Source: a virus. From it: a stretch of 41,249 nucleotides of DNA. The notes beneath the pieces were generated by a model that made no database searches, was not told where the DNA came from, and worked only from the letters and a program-made list of their open reading frames with translations. Position 1 is the stretch's first letter. Each line of letters opens with the position of its first letter. The stretch is from IMG/VR virus record IMGVR_UViG_3300031825_000031, positions 1 to 41,249 of that record. One strand, given 5' to 3'. Position numbers and translations under genes: made by a program. Positions 8,439 through 15,587 of this stretch are shown here, one piece after another.

Positions 8439-8610
8439 GGGTATGTCCTGTCTGATCCTGCCAATGGGTAATCGATTGATGCACCGGCAAGCGGTCGCGT
8501 CTCTGATGTTGTCAACACAGGCGAAGGAGTTATGCCGTAAAGCGGCCTGATAATCGAGGCTCCTGCCAGCGGGAACCGAACAATGCTTGCGCCATCGCGG
8601 CGCCGGATAG
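8435..8610 (-). other. Open -1-frame tail of the repeat protein gene, ending ATGA with the adaptor gene
   Basis: Past the zero-frame stop of the repeat protein (TAA 8532-8530) the -1 frame is open and reads a patterned sequence: FPLAGASIIRPLYGITPS, then RPLAGASIDYPLAGSDRTYP, ending in a TGA that shares bases with the ATG of the adaptor gene. The repeated PLAGASI units and the tight stop/start overlap suggest this is the genuine C-terminus of the repeat protein, reached by a frameshift or separated by an indel. No clear X-XXY-YYZ site is visible; an A-AAA at 8611-8614 is the only weak candidate. Confidence 0.55.
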
Positions 8611-9723
8611 TTTTATCTGCGTGCTCAGGCTGGCATTCGCCGATGCTGCTGCCTGTGCCGCGCCGTTCATCTGCGGAGATCCGCCAGCTAGTTGCCCTGT
8701 TGCCTCGGCAACCGCCTGCGCCGCCGCGGCGAGTTGTATCTGTGTATTCAACGACCCGCTCGCCTGCGAAGTTGCCGCAGTTGCTGCGATCAGGTTGATC
8801 AGTGTGGTCAGGTTGCCGATGGCCGCTGCATTGGCGACTGCTGCGCCGGTCAGCTGGATTCCGGTGGACAATGCCGCCGAAGCGACCGCTTGCGCTATGG
8901 CAGCACCGTCCAGCCGGATCTGCGTTGTCAGGGCGCCAGATGCGCTTGTGACAGAAGCCATGCTGCCCGCCAGTGAGATCTGGGTAGTAAGCGCGCCGGA
9001 TGCCGTCATCACTGCGGCCGCATTGCCAGTGAGTTGTGCGCTTCCTCCCCCTGTTGTCAGATCACCTGTCGCGGCTGCAATCACCAACCCGGCACCAGTC
9101 AATGCGATCTGCGTAGTGATATCGCCAGTGGCCGTTGCTTCGGATGTTGCTGAGGCTTCAAGTACCGCAGCAGGACCTTGGAAGGTCACGGTTTCCGTGA
9201 GACTAATCCGGGTATCGAAAGAACCGCCACCTGGTCCGTCGTAATACATAAAACATTGCCGGCCGTTTCCCATCGTCCCGCCGGCATTCGTGATGTACCA
9301 CTTGACGACGATCTGGTCGCCAACTGCGAAAGCGGTCGAGGTTGGTGTCGCGGACCATGAGCGCTCGACGTTGCTTGTTCCCCATTCCGTACCGTAATCA
9401 GCCGGCCCAGCAATCAGCGTCTCAACGCCACCGGACCGCTTGTAAACTCTCGCGCGCGGCCCGCAATTGGCGGCCGTCGCAGATTCCCGCCCTTGGTGCA
9501 AGAAAGTGATTGCACCCGCAATCGTTACTGCACTGGCAAATGGCGGAGAAATCCAGGCCAGCACATTGCCGCCCGCCGCATCCGTCCATTGAATATCTGT
9601 CCCGGATGCTGCCGTGTTGACCGTTGCAATGGTGGTGCTGGAAGATCCGGCGGTAGTGCTTAAATCAAGATAATTGGCGATCCCGTTCTGAACTGTTGCC
9701 CGGCAAAATAAAGTCGTTGCCAT
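8530..9723 (-). CDS. Repeat-rich virion protein (possible head fibre/decoration)
   Basis: 397 residues starting MATTLFCRATVQNG. Residues 1-180 look like a beta-sandwich (RVYKRSGGVETLIAGPADYG, then FAVGDQIVVKWYITNAGGT). From about residue 190 there are around nine tandem 20-residue units of the form SGALTTQIxLxGAAxAxAxA. These should make a regular rod or solenoid with strand-forming TTQI and small-residue A/G/S turns. The gene lies between the coat-associated genes and the head-tail adaptor, so a capsid fibre or decoration role is likely but inferred. The zero-frame C-terminus (FGSRWQEPRL and following) breaks the pattern, and the -1 frame continues more sensibly. Confidence 0.75.
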   Translation of the reverse strand: MATTLFCRATVQNGIANYLDLSTTAGSSSTTIATVNTAASGTDIQWTDAAGGNVLAWISPPFASAVTIAGAITFLHQGRESATAANCGPRARVYKRSGGVETLIAGPADYGTEWGTSNVERSWSATPTSTAFAVGDQIVVKWYITNAGGTMGNGRQCFMYYDGPGGGSFDTRISLTETVTFQGPAAVLEASATSEATATGDITTQIALTGAGLVIAAATGDLTTGGGSAQLTGNAAAVMTASGALTTQISLAGSMASVTSASGALTTQIRLDGAAIAQAVASAALSTGIQLTGAAVANAAAIGNLTTLINLIAATAATSQASGSLNTQIQLAAAAQAVAEATGQLAGGSPQMNGAAQAAASANASLSTQIKLSGAAMAQALFGSRWQEPRLSGRFTA

Positions 9724-9751
9724 CGCACTCTTTCAGGCGCCCCACACATTC

Positions 9752-9775
9752 CCCATGCGTGGCGCTGCGCATGGG
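9752..9775. repeat. Perfect 8-bp inverted repeat between two virion genes
   Basis: CCCATGCG pairs with CGCATGGG around an 8-base loop. There is no T-run on either side, so it is not a standard terminator. It sits 3' of the signal-peptide virion gene and 5' of the repeat protein gene on the transcribed strand and may be an RNA processing or stability element. Confidence 0.5.
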
Positions 9776-9798
9776 AAGGTAAATCAATCAGGCATGCA

Positions 9799-10302
9799 CT
9801 AGTTATCGATTTGGAAGGTGGCAGCGCCTGTGGCAAAGCTCGGCGCGGCGTCGCCGTTGTTGATGGTCTTGTTGACGGTGAGCGCCGAGAATATCCAGAT
9901 ATTCCCAGCAGTCGAGGCGTCGGTCAGTGCCCAGCAGGTAACCGTTCCCCAATTCGCCGTGGGCGCGGGGAAGGTGATCGTGGCATTGTTGGAAGTCATG
10001 CCGCCGGTGCCGCTCGATGCCGTTGTGCTGCCGGCGGATTGCGTGCCGACCCACTGCGTCAGGCCGGCGGTCACCGACACGCGGGCATAGCTGCCGCCAG
10101 TGACTTCGGTACCAGCGGTGCTGTCCGTCGGGCATGCGGTGTAAAGCGCGACGTACCAGGTGGCAGGCGTGCCAATAGCTTGCGCACGAATCAGCGCATC
10201 TACCACCTTGTTCTCGGCGTAATCAGTCAGAGCACCGGCTTGCGCGGTAAGCGCAGACAGGGCCAGCAGCAGGCCGACGGTAAATGTGCGTAAGAATTTC
10301 AT
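9799..10302 (-). CDS. Virion-associated beta protein with an N-terminal signal peptide
   Basis: 167 residues. The first 22 residues (MKFLRTFTVGLLLALSALTAQA) form a classical signal peptide with Lys/Arg, a hydrophobic core and an AQA cleavage motif. The mature part begins GALTDYAENKVVDALIRAQA and continues WYVALYTACPTD, a pattern I associate with phage proteins labelled tail fibre or decoration protein. The body is Thr/Ser/Ala/Gly-rich with beta-strand alternation. It is encoded between the HeH-type protein and the repeat protein in the head gene block. A signal peptide on a virion component is unusual, since export before assembly would remove it from the cytoplasm. Confidence 0.78.
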   Translation of the reverse strand: MKFLRTFTVGLLLALSALTAQAGALTDYAENKVVDALIRAQAIGTPATWYVALYTACPTDSTAGTEVTGGSYARVSVTAGLTQWVGTQSAGSTTASSGTGGMTSNNATITFPAPTANWGTVTCWALTDASTAGNIWIFSALTVNKTINNGDAAPSFATGAATFQIDN

Positions 10303-10419
10303 GATTCATTCCTCAGTTGATCAGACTACAAACTGAAACGCCCCATTGCTGTGGCGCTTGGATTTGCGAGCTTGGTTACTCTTTCGGCGGTCAGGGCCAT
10401 ACCAGGCCACCGCCGTGAA

Positions 10420-10644
10420 TTACTGCGACAACAGTGCCAAGAGATCGGACTTTTTTGCGTTGGCGGGGAATTCGATGCCGGCTGCGGTCAGCTTTTCCTT
10501 GATCTCGGGGACGGTCAGATCGCCGTCGTCGGGCTCGCCTTCGACGTACAGCTCATGCTGGCCTTCAATGAAATCGGCCTCGTCAATGATGACGAAAGGG
10601 CCTTGCGATTCTGGATGGGTAGATTTGATTTGAACGGTGGACAT
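10420..10644 (-). CDS. Small acidic HeH/LEM-domain phage protein
   Basis: 74 residues starting MSTVQIKSTHPESQGPFVII. The C-terminal half (LTVPEIKEKLTAAGIEFPA, then KKSDLLALL) matches the helix-extended-loop-helix (HeH/LEM) motif that phages often encode next to the coat gene. The N-terminal half is acidic. The role is unknown; DNA or protein contact is known for the motif elsewhere. Beyond its TAA the same frame stays open for another 32 codons, reported separately. Confidence 0.77.
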   Translation of the reverse strand: MSTVQIKSTHPESQGPFVIIDEADFIEGQHELYVEGEPDDGDLTVPEIKEKLTAAGIEFPANAKKSDLLALLSQ

Positions 10645-10720
10645 GGCAATCTCCTGTTGATTTGGTTCGACTAGTCACAGCAGCCCCCTCTTACGAAGGG
10701 GCTGGAATTACTAGCCGCTG

Positions 10721-11896
10721 TTACTGGCCGATCAAAAGACCAGCATGACGCGGTGCGATCATCTTGACGCCCCATGCCAAGTTGACCTCATAGCGCACTT
10801 GTCGCTTTTGCTTGTAGACCGTGAACTCGAACGGCAGGCCAGATACCGGATCAACGATGATGATATTGTCGTCCGCCGAGTCGCCGCCTTCTGGCATGGC
10901 TGGAGCGCGTGCCAGAAGATGGATGGCACTGCGATGAAAGAACATATTGCGAGTCGTCGCGGCAATCACGGTGATGGCCGTTGCAGATGCTGGAATAGCC
11001 ACTTGCAACCCCGGCTCGGCAATCACAATAGACCCGCCGTTGGATACATCAGCATCGCCGGTCACTACGAGGTACTTGTTGGTATCCCCCGCAAAAGTGA
11101 TGATGTCGCCCGCAATAACAGTACCAGTACCCGCTAAGGCCAGCGTGATGGTGGTAGCGCCAACGGCATAACCTGCGGTGTTGGTCGTGGCAGAGGCGCC
11201 TGTGCCTGCGGTGACATTACGCTTTACGCCGGCCGACTGGTGGATGTCGAAGCCTTCCACGTTACCAACGATGCCACGACGCAACATTTCATCGGTACCT
11301 GCTTCATTCACCTTGAACAGGCCAGATTGCTTTCCGCGAATGTTGGCGATGGCAGCAGAGCCCAGCACCATTTGCCAATCGGACATCGGTGCGCCGTTGT
11401 CATCCAGAATCTTCGCCGATTGAGCGAAATCGGATAGATCGGCAGCAGTACCGAATGGCACGCTGTTATAAGTACCGTAAGCACGCGAAGCGTAGATATG
11501 CAGGGCCCCGATGTCGGACTCGATTTCGTTGGTCAACGTGCGCAGTGCTTGGGCAATGCTGTCACGGTTGATGACCGGCAGAGAATTGCCTTCGCGCTGG
11601 CTCAAGGACTTTGCTTCTTCGCCAGTGAAGCCGAACGGCACAGAACGGGCCTTGCTAATCGTCATGTCGACGTAGTTGATGGTACGAGCCGGAACGTCAG
11701 CAGCATAGGCAGCGGCCGTCAGGTCTTCGGCAGTCATTGCGCCAACCACTGGAGAACGGACGGTTTCATTAAGAGCGGCGCGGACGGACGAAGAATCTTT
11801 AGAAACGGCCGGGATAAACCCAACTCGCTCGCGAGAAACGACGTCCATGGCATCGTGAATGGTCGGGATCAGCCCGGTAAGGGTAATTGCAGCCAT
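10721..11896 (-). CDS. Major capsid protein (P22 coat-like family)
   Basis: 391 residues, starting MAAITLTGLIPTIHDAMDVV. Its order matches the P22 gp5-like branch of HK97-fold coat proteins: an N-terminal arm, a long helical part (LTNEIESDIGALHIYASRAY), then near residues 228-310 an inserted beta-rich domain (ITLALAGTGTVIAGDIITFAG) resembling the P22 I-domain, and finally RNMFFHRSAIHLLARAPAMP as in the closing P-domain. The protein builds the icosahedral shell. It lies directly after the scaffold gene with a hairpin between them, and no separate protease gene is present, consistent with a P22-type non-cleaved coat. The start has an AAGG ribosome site within TTAACCTTTC read in reverse. Confidence 0.9.
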   Translation of the reverse strand: MAAITLTGLIPTIHDAMDVVSRERVGFIPAVSKDSSSVRAALNETVRSPVVGAMTAEDLTAAAYAADVPARTINYVDMTISKARSVPFGFTGEEAKSLSQREGNSLPVINRDSIAQALRTLTNEIESDIGALHIYASRAYGTYNSVPFGTAADLSDFAQSAKILDDNGAPMSDWQMVLGSAAIANIRGKQSGLFKVNEAGTDEMLRRGIVGNVEGFDIHQSAGVKRNVTAGTGASATTNTAGYAVGATTITLALAGTGTVIAGDIITFAGDTNKYLVVTGDADVSNGGSIVIAEPGLQVAIPASATAITVIAATTRNMFFHRSAIHLLARAPAMPEGGDSADDNIIIVDPVSGLPFEFTVYKQKRQVRYEVNLAWGVKMIAPRHAGLLIGQ

Positions 11897-11918
11897 GATA
11901 TTTAACCTTTCTAAGAAT

Positions 11919-11940
11919 GAAAAACCCGCTTAGAGCGGGT
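11919..11940 (-). terminator. Terminator-like hairpin between scaffold and coat genes
   Basis: On the minus strand ACCCGC pairs with GCGGGT around a 5-base loop, followed by five T. It precedes the ribosome site of the coat gene by about ten bases, so it may also stabilise the coat mRNA 5' end. Confidence 0.75.
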
Positions 11941-11965
11941 CTGGATTTGAATGCTTGTCTTTCTG

Positions 11966-12682
11966 TCAGTCGGTGAGAACGGCTTCGCCTTTATTTACAG
12001 CCTTCGACAAATTGGCCTGATCTTGCGGATTCATATTGTCGAATTGCTGGCGGGTATAGGTCTTGGCATTGCCTTGACCACTGCCGCCGCCTGCACCGCC
12101 GCCGCTATTGCCAGGTGCCGAAGCAAAGCGCTTGCCTTCGTCCGACTTCGCCCATTCCGCGACGTGATCCGCGAGCGCCTTGTCGCCGACCTTCGCTACA
12201 CGATTTTCACCGTCAACCACGATCTGAACACCGGAGCGCAGCATCGCAACAGCGGCTTTCTGATAAGCGGGGTCGGTCACGCCGTTCTTGCTCAGCGTTT
12301 CCAGCAGTCCGTTATCGATCAGCAGCTTTTGCGTGAAGCCTTGCTCATCGGCGAGCGCCTTCGTTGCCTTCTCGGCGGTTGCCGTGGCGGCCTTCAGATC
12401 CTTGCTGGCCTTGTCGAGCTGGGCTTTCAGGTCATCGCGTTCAGATTCGATCCGGTCTAAATCCTCTGGATTTACAGACTTGCCCTTGCGCAGCTCTTTC
12501 ACTTCCTTGAGCAGTTCGGCGTTTTTCGAAGAGAGGCCAGCGACTGCTTCATCGATTGCGGCCTTGACCTCTGGCGCGTTCAAGTCGATGTCTCCCGCGT
12601 ACAGGATCAACCCGGACCGGCCCATATATGCCGTTAGCCAAGAAAATGCGATGTAGAGCAAAGAGCGATTCGTCTTAAACAT
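11966..12682 (-). CDS. Capsid scaffold protein
   Basis: 238 residues from ATG 12682, chosen because GAGGG lies about ten bases upstream; an in-frame ATG at 12766 lies within a terminator hairpin. Residues from about 30 are strongly charged and coiled-coil-like (KNAELLKEVKELRKGK, then LKAQLDKASKDLKAATATAE), followed by a glycine-rich linker and a C-terminal helical clamp (RQQFDNMNPQDQANLSKAVN). This is the usual build of phage scaffolds, which line the prohead and leave before DNA packaging. The first 30 residues are unusually hydrophobic (LLYIAFSWLTAYMG) and may be an upstream extension or a membrane tether; a later start is possible. Confidence 0.8.
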   Translation of the reverse strand: MFKTNRSLLYIAFSWLTAYMGRSGLILYAGDIDLNAPEVKAAIDEAVAGLSSKNAELLKEVKELRKGKSVNPEDLDRIESERDDLKAQLDKASKDLKAATATAEKATKALADEQGFTQKLLIDNGLLETLSKNGVTDPAYQKAAVAMLRSGVQIVVDGENRVAKVGDKALADHVAEWAKSDEGKRFASAPGNSGGGAGGGSGQGNAKTYTRQQFDNMNPQDQANLSKAVNKGEAVLTD

Positions 12683-12721
12683 GGTGTTTTCCCTCAGGGA
12701 TAGTTGCGGCCTCAGGCCAAT

Positions 12722-12747
12722 AAAAAAGCCCCAGCAGCCTCGGGCTG
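12722..12747 (-). terminator. Terminator-like hairpin upstream of scaffold
   Basis: On the minus strand CAGCC (12747-12743) pairs with GGCTG (12739-12735) around a 3-base loop; the alternative outer pairing AGCCC (12746-12742) with GGGCT (12731-12727) overlaps it. Six T follow (12727-12722). It is the second of two hairpins in the 215-bp gap between the 70-residue zinc protein and the scaffold gene. Confidence 0.62.
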
Positions 12748-12764
12748 TGGAGCTTCGGAAAAGC

Positions 12765-12786
12765 AAAAACCCGCCGGAGCGGGTTT
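12765..12786 (-). terminator. Terminator-like hairpin, AAACCCGC stem
   Basis: On the minus strand AAACCCGC pairs perfectly with GCGGGTTT around a 4-base loop and runs into five T. It lies about 110 bases past the stop of the 70-residue zinc-ribbon gene; I see no gene in the rest of this gap. Confidence 0.8.
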
Positions 12787-12897
12787 GTTAATGTGTCAGC
12801 GCGGCATCAGAGACGATGCAGCCGCTTCCTGCGCGGAAGCCACGAGGGTCGATCAGTTACCCATAACCATTTCGCGCTGACGAAACTATAATATCAC

Positions 12898-13110
12898 TTA
12901 AATCATCACGACCATTTCACCCTTCATCGAGCAGAAATAACACACCTTCTGTTTCGAGTCTGCGGTCTGTATTGTCAGATACGTGCGCCCAGCGCAGCGC
13001 GGACATTGCGGAATGCCTTTCACCTTCGTGTCCTTCAACCGTTCCGATGCGCGCTGCTTTTCGGGCGGCGGCACTGACTTCACGATTTTCAGCTTGGGTT
13101 GGTCATCCAT
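12898..13110 (-). CDS. Small zinc-ribbon phage protein
   Basis: 70 residues starting MDDQPKLKIVKSVPPPEKQR. A basic N-terminal arm is followed by a C-x2-C ... C-x2-C zinc ribbon (CPRC and CYFC, residues 36-39 and 57-60). Small proteins of this form occur beside head genes in many phages of Proteobacteria; function unknown. It starts seven bases after the head morphogenesis gene on the same strand. Confidence 0.75.
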   Translation of the reverse strand: MDDQPKLKIVKSVPPPEKQRASERLKDTKVKGIPQCPRCAGRTYLTIQTADSKQKVCYFCSMKGEMVVMI

Positions 13111-13117
13111 TCACGGA

Positions 13118-14188
13118 TTATAGCCCTGCCCGCGCAAAAGCGGCAGCATCCCGCGTCCGCAGCTCGGCAAGCGTATACTCGCGCCCGAATCTGTTCACGA
13201 ACCGATCAACCGGCAATCCGCCATCGCGGAAGAGTTTACCTTTTGCTACGCCCAACACCTCGTCCTGACGCGCAGCAGGTTGTTTCTTTAGCCATTCCGA
13301 ATAAGTAATATCAGCGGGAATCTGACCGTCCAAGCTGGATCTGGTGCTGGTCGGCGTTTCATCCATGTCAAAGCCCAGCTCGCGCCAGCTTTTTATGACA
13401 GGGGCGGTTGTCCCTCGGCATGCAAGATGATGAGGCGGTCGCGGCCCCTTGTCCAATGGGAACACCTTGCCATCCAGGCTCATGCACTGAATGCATGTCC
13501 GATGATCCAGCGTTTCGACCAGTTTTATTCCCTTGATCAATTCCGCGTTGGCGTCGTAGAACGCATCATGCGCATAGTTGGCCGTGTGACCAACCGCCGT
13601 CCTGACTACCGCCTCGGCATGCCTGCGATCTATCGTCAGCAGACCGTCGGCATAGCCCAGCGAGCGAGTACCACGAACCCGCCGCACCATCTGGTCGATA
13701 GTCTGGTTCTCGACGTAGCCGATGCGGATGGCGTCACGAATACGTGTCATGCGGGCCGCTTCTATACCGCTGGCCCATTCTTTCAGAATCCGGCCTTGAA
13801 AGGGTCGCGCCATCGCTGCAGCGTAAACCTGTTCGGATGCCACGGCGGCGACTTGAACCTGCACCGGAACCACGCTGGTGAATAGCTGCTGTTGGTAGGC
13901 GGCTTCATAGTCGGCCAGCTCGGCCAGTTCTGTCAACAGGCCGTCGGTCATCGCGTCGTAGGCCTTGCCATTGAGCGAACGCACGGAACCAAGTAGATCG
14001 TCCAGGCGCTGCACGGTGAATCTGTCAGCGGGTAAACGCTCGAGAGCCGCCTGCAATTGCGCCATCAGGTCAGGATCGACACGGTTCAGCAGTGCCAGCA
14101 TCCGGCGCACTACGCCGTTGCCGTACCGCGTAATGTCGATCTGGTGATCTACTGCGGCATCCAGCAGCGTTTCGTTAATCGTTGCCAT
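13118..14188 (-). CDS. Phage head morphogenesis protein (SPP1 gp7 / minor capsid type)
   Basis: 356 residues from ATG 14188 (MATINETLLDAAVDHQID); an upstream ATG at 14203 is also in frame. The N-terminal two thirds is helical. The C-terminal region holds the family signature around VRTAVGHTANYAHDAFYDAN followed by HRTCIQCMSLDGKVFPLDKG and RPPHHLACRG, that is, Cys-x2-Cys and His-x-x-x-Cys positions as in MuF / gp7-type minor head proteins. These associate with the portal and are packed in small number inside the procapsid. The start overlaps the end of the portal gene by 14 bases. Confidence 0.88.
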   Translation of the reverse strand: MATINETLLDAAVDHQIDITRYGNGVVRRMLALLNRVDPDLMAQLQAALERLPADRFTVQRLDDLLGSVRSLNGKAYDAMTDGLLTELAELADYEAAYQQQLFTSVVPVQVQVAAVASEQVYAAAMARPFQGRILKEWASGIEAARMTRIRDAIRIGYVENQTIDQMVRRVRGTRSLGYADGLLTIDRRHAEAVVRTAVGHTANYAHDAFYDANAELIKGIKLVETLDHRTCIQCMSLDGKVFPLDKGPRPPHHLACRGTTAPVIKSWRELGFDMDETPTSTRSSLDGQIPADITYSEWLKKQPAARQDEVLGVAKGKLFRDGGLPVDRFVNRFGREYTLAELRTRDAAAFARAGL

Positions 14189-15587
14189 CGTCAGCGCCAC
14201 CAAGCGGCGTGCCGTCGTCGGCTATCTGTTCCTTCTCTTCCTCGACCGTCTTGTCGCCGCGAATGATTTCGCCACGCTGCAAGTTCTCGAAGTAGGTTTC
14301 AAAGCTGATTGCGCCGGCCTGCATGGCCTTGGTCAGTTCGCTCAATTCCTGCGCGGTCATTCCCTTCGGCATGAAATCGGTATTCAGGGCGATGGAAATG
14401 TCGCCCTTCACGTCCGCCCACTCGGCCATGAATGCCAGCATGCGCGTAAAGCTTTGGCTGACCAGATTGGCAATCGATGCCAGTACGGACGTTTCGCCGT
14501 TGCTGCGCAGTTGCATCGCCCCTTCGGATTCGACGCCTGCTTTCTGCTGTTCCAGCATGCGCGCGCCGATGGCGGCCATCTGGTTTTCTTTACTCTTGAG
14601 GTTGTTTTCGAGTGCGCCAAGGCCTTGGCCGGTGAACTCGATGAACTTTCCGTCTGCTCCTGGTGCTGGGCTGTCGGTCACAAGCGCTGTCTGTGAGCCA
14701 AGCGATACATTCTCGCCCTCCTTGAGCTGTACACCGGCAATGAACAGCATCGGCAGGCCGGTGAAATGGCAACCATGTTCATAATCCGCACTGACGCGGT
14801 AATGCGCGAGGTTGAGGTCAACCAGATCCAGCAAAGGAGGTTCCTGCACCATCAGGTCGTTCGAATTCGGCCCGAAAGCATAGAACGGGATAAACGATAA
14901 GGGCTTGCCCTTATTCAGCGGGATAATCGGATCGCCTTCCGGTACCCATTCGCCACGGTCATTCTTGCGATATAGCTGCTGCTGGTAGCCAGTTTCGGTC
15001 AGCGACAGCACGCGCAGCTGCTTTTCCATCTTACTTTCGAAGCCATCATTGCTGACTTCGTAATCCTCGGACAGCACAACCAGAACGAGCTGCATCACGT
15101 TATTCACGCGTGCGGACTTCCAGTTGATGATCGATTCGGCTTGGTAGGTGCTGGTGTACGGGCGCAGGTTCTGCGCAGCGGCTTGCGCCAGGTTGGACGG
15201 CTGCTCTACCACGACAGGAAATTCAACCAGTAGGCCAATGCGGCCTACGTCCAGCACTTCACGAACAACCTTCTCAGCCTGACCGATCAATGTCGTTCCG
15301 GCGAGGTCGATGTCGTTCGCAATGTCTTCCATCGCAGCCGGCATCACTACGACCGGCGCCTTGCGGAAGATCATGCCTACCAGCCCGTCCAGCGTACGGC
15401 CCGTGGCGTTGAAATACGTGGCGCGGCACTTGTAGGCGTCGTAATCCTCTTTCGACTGATCCTTCAGCTTCGGCAGGTACTTTTCGCCGGCCATGTGGAC
15501 GGCATCCTGCCCGGCTACGGCGTCACGGCAGCGCGACCATTTGGCGGCTCCGTGTTCATAGCTGGGATGTTTGCTGTCGGCTGGCAT
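14175..15587 (-). CDS. Portal protein (DUF4055-like)
   Basis: 470 residues, starting MPADSKHPSYEHGAAKWSRC directly after the terminase stop. Residues near 50-75 (CRATYFNATGRTLDGLVGMI) and the helical segment LEQQKAGVESEGAMQLRS near 340 fit the DUF4055 family of portals. The acidic tail (EEEKEQIADDGTPLGGADDGND region) is usual. The portal forms the dodecameric ring through which DNA enters and leaves the head and on which terminase docks. Confidence 0.88.
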   Translation of the reverse strand: MPADSKHPSYEHGAAKWSRCRDAVAGQDAVHMAGEKYLPKLKDQSKEDYDAYKCRATYFNATGRTLDGLVGMIFRKAPVVVMPAAMEDIANDIDLAGTTLIGQAEKVVREVLDVGRIGLLVEFPVVVEQPSNLAQAAAQNLRPYTSTYQAESIINWKSARVNNVMQLVLVVLSEDYEVSNDGFESKMEKQLRVLSLTETGYQQQLYRKNDRGEWVPEGDPIIPLNKGKPLSFIPFYAFGPNSNDLMVQEPPLLDLVDLNLAHYRVSADYEHGCHFTGLPMLFIAGVQLKEGENVSLGSQTALVTDSPAPGADGKFIEFTGQGLGALENNLKSKENQMAAIGARMLEQQKAGVESEGAMQLRSNGETSVLASIANLVSQSFTRMLAFMAEWADVKGDISIALNTDFMPKGMTAQELSELTKAMQAGAISFETYFENLQRGEIIRGDKTVEEEKEQIADDGTPLGGADDGND

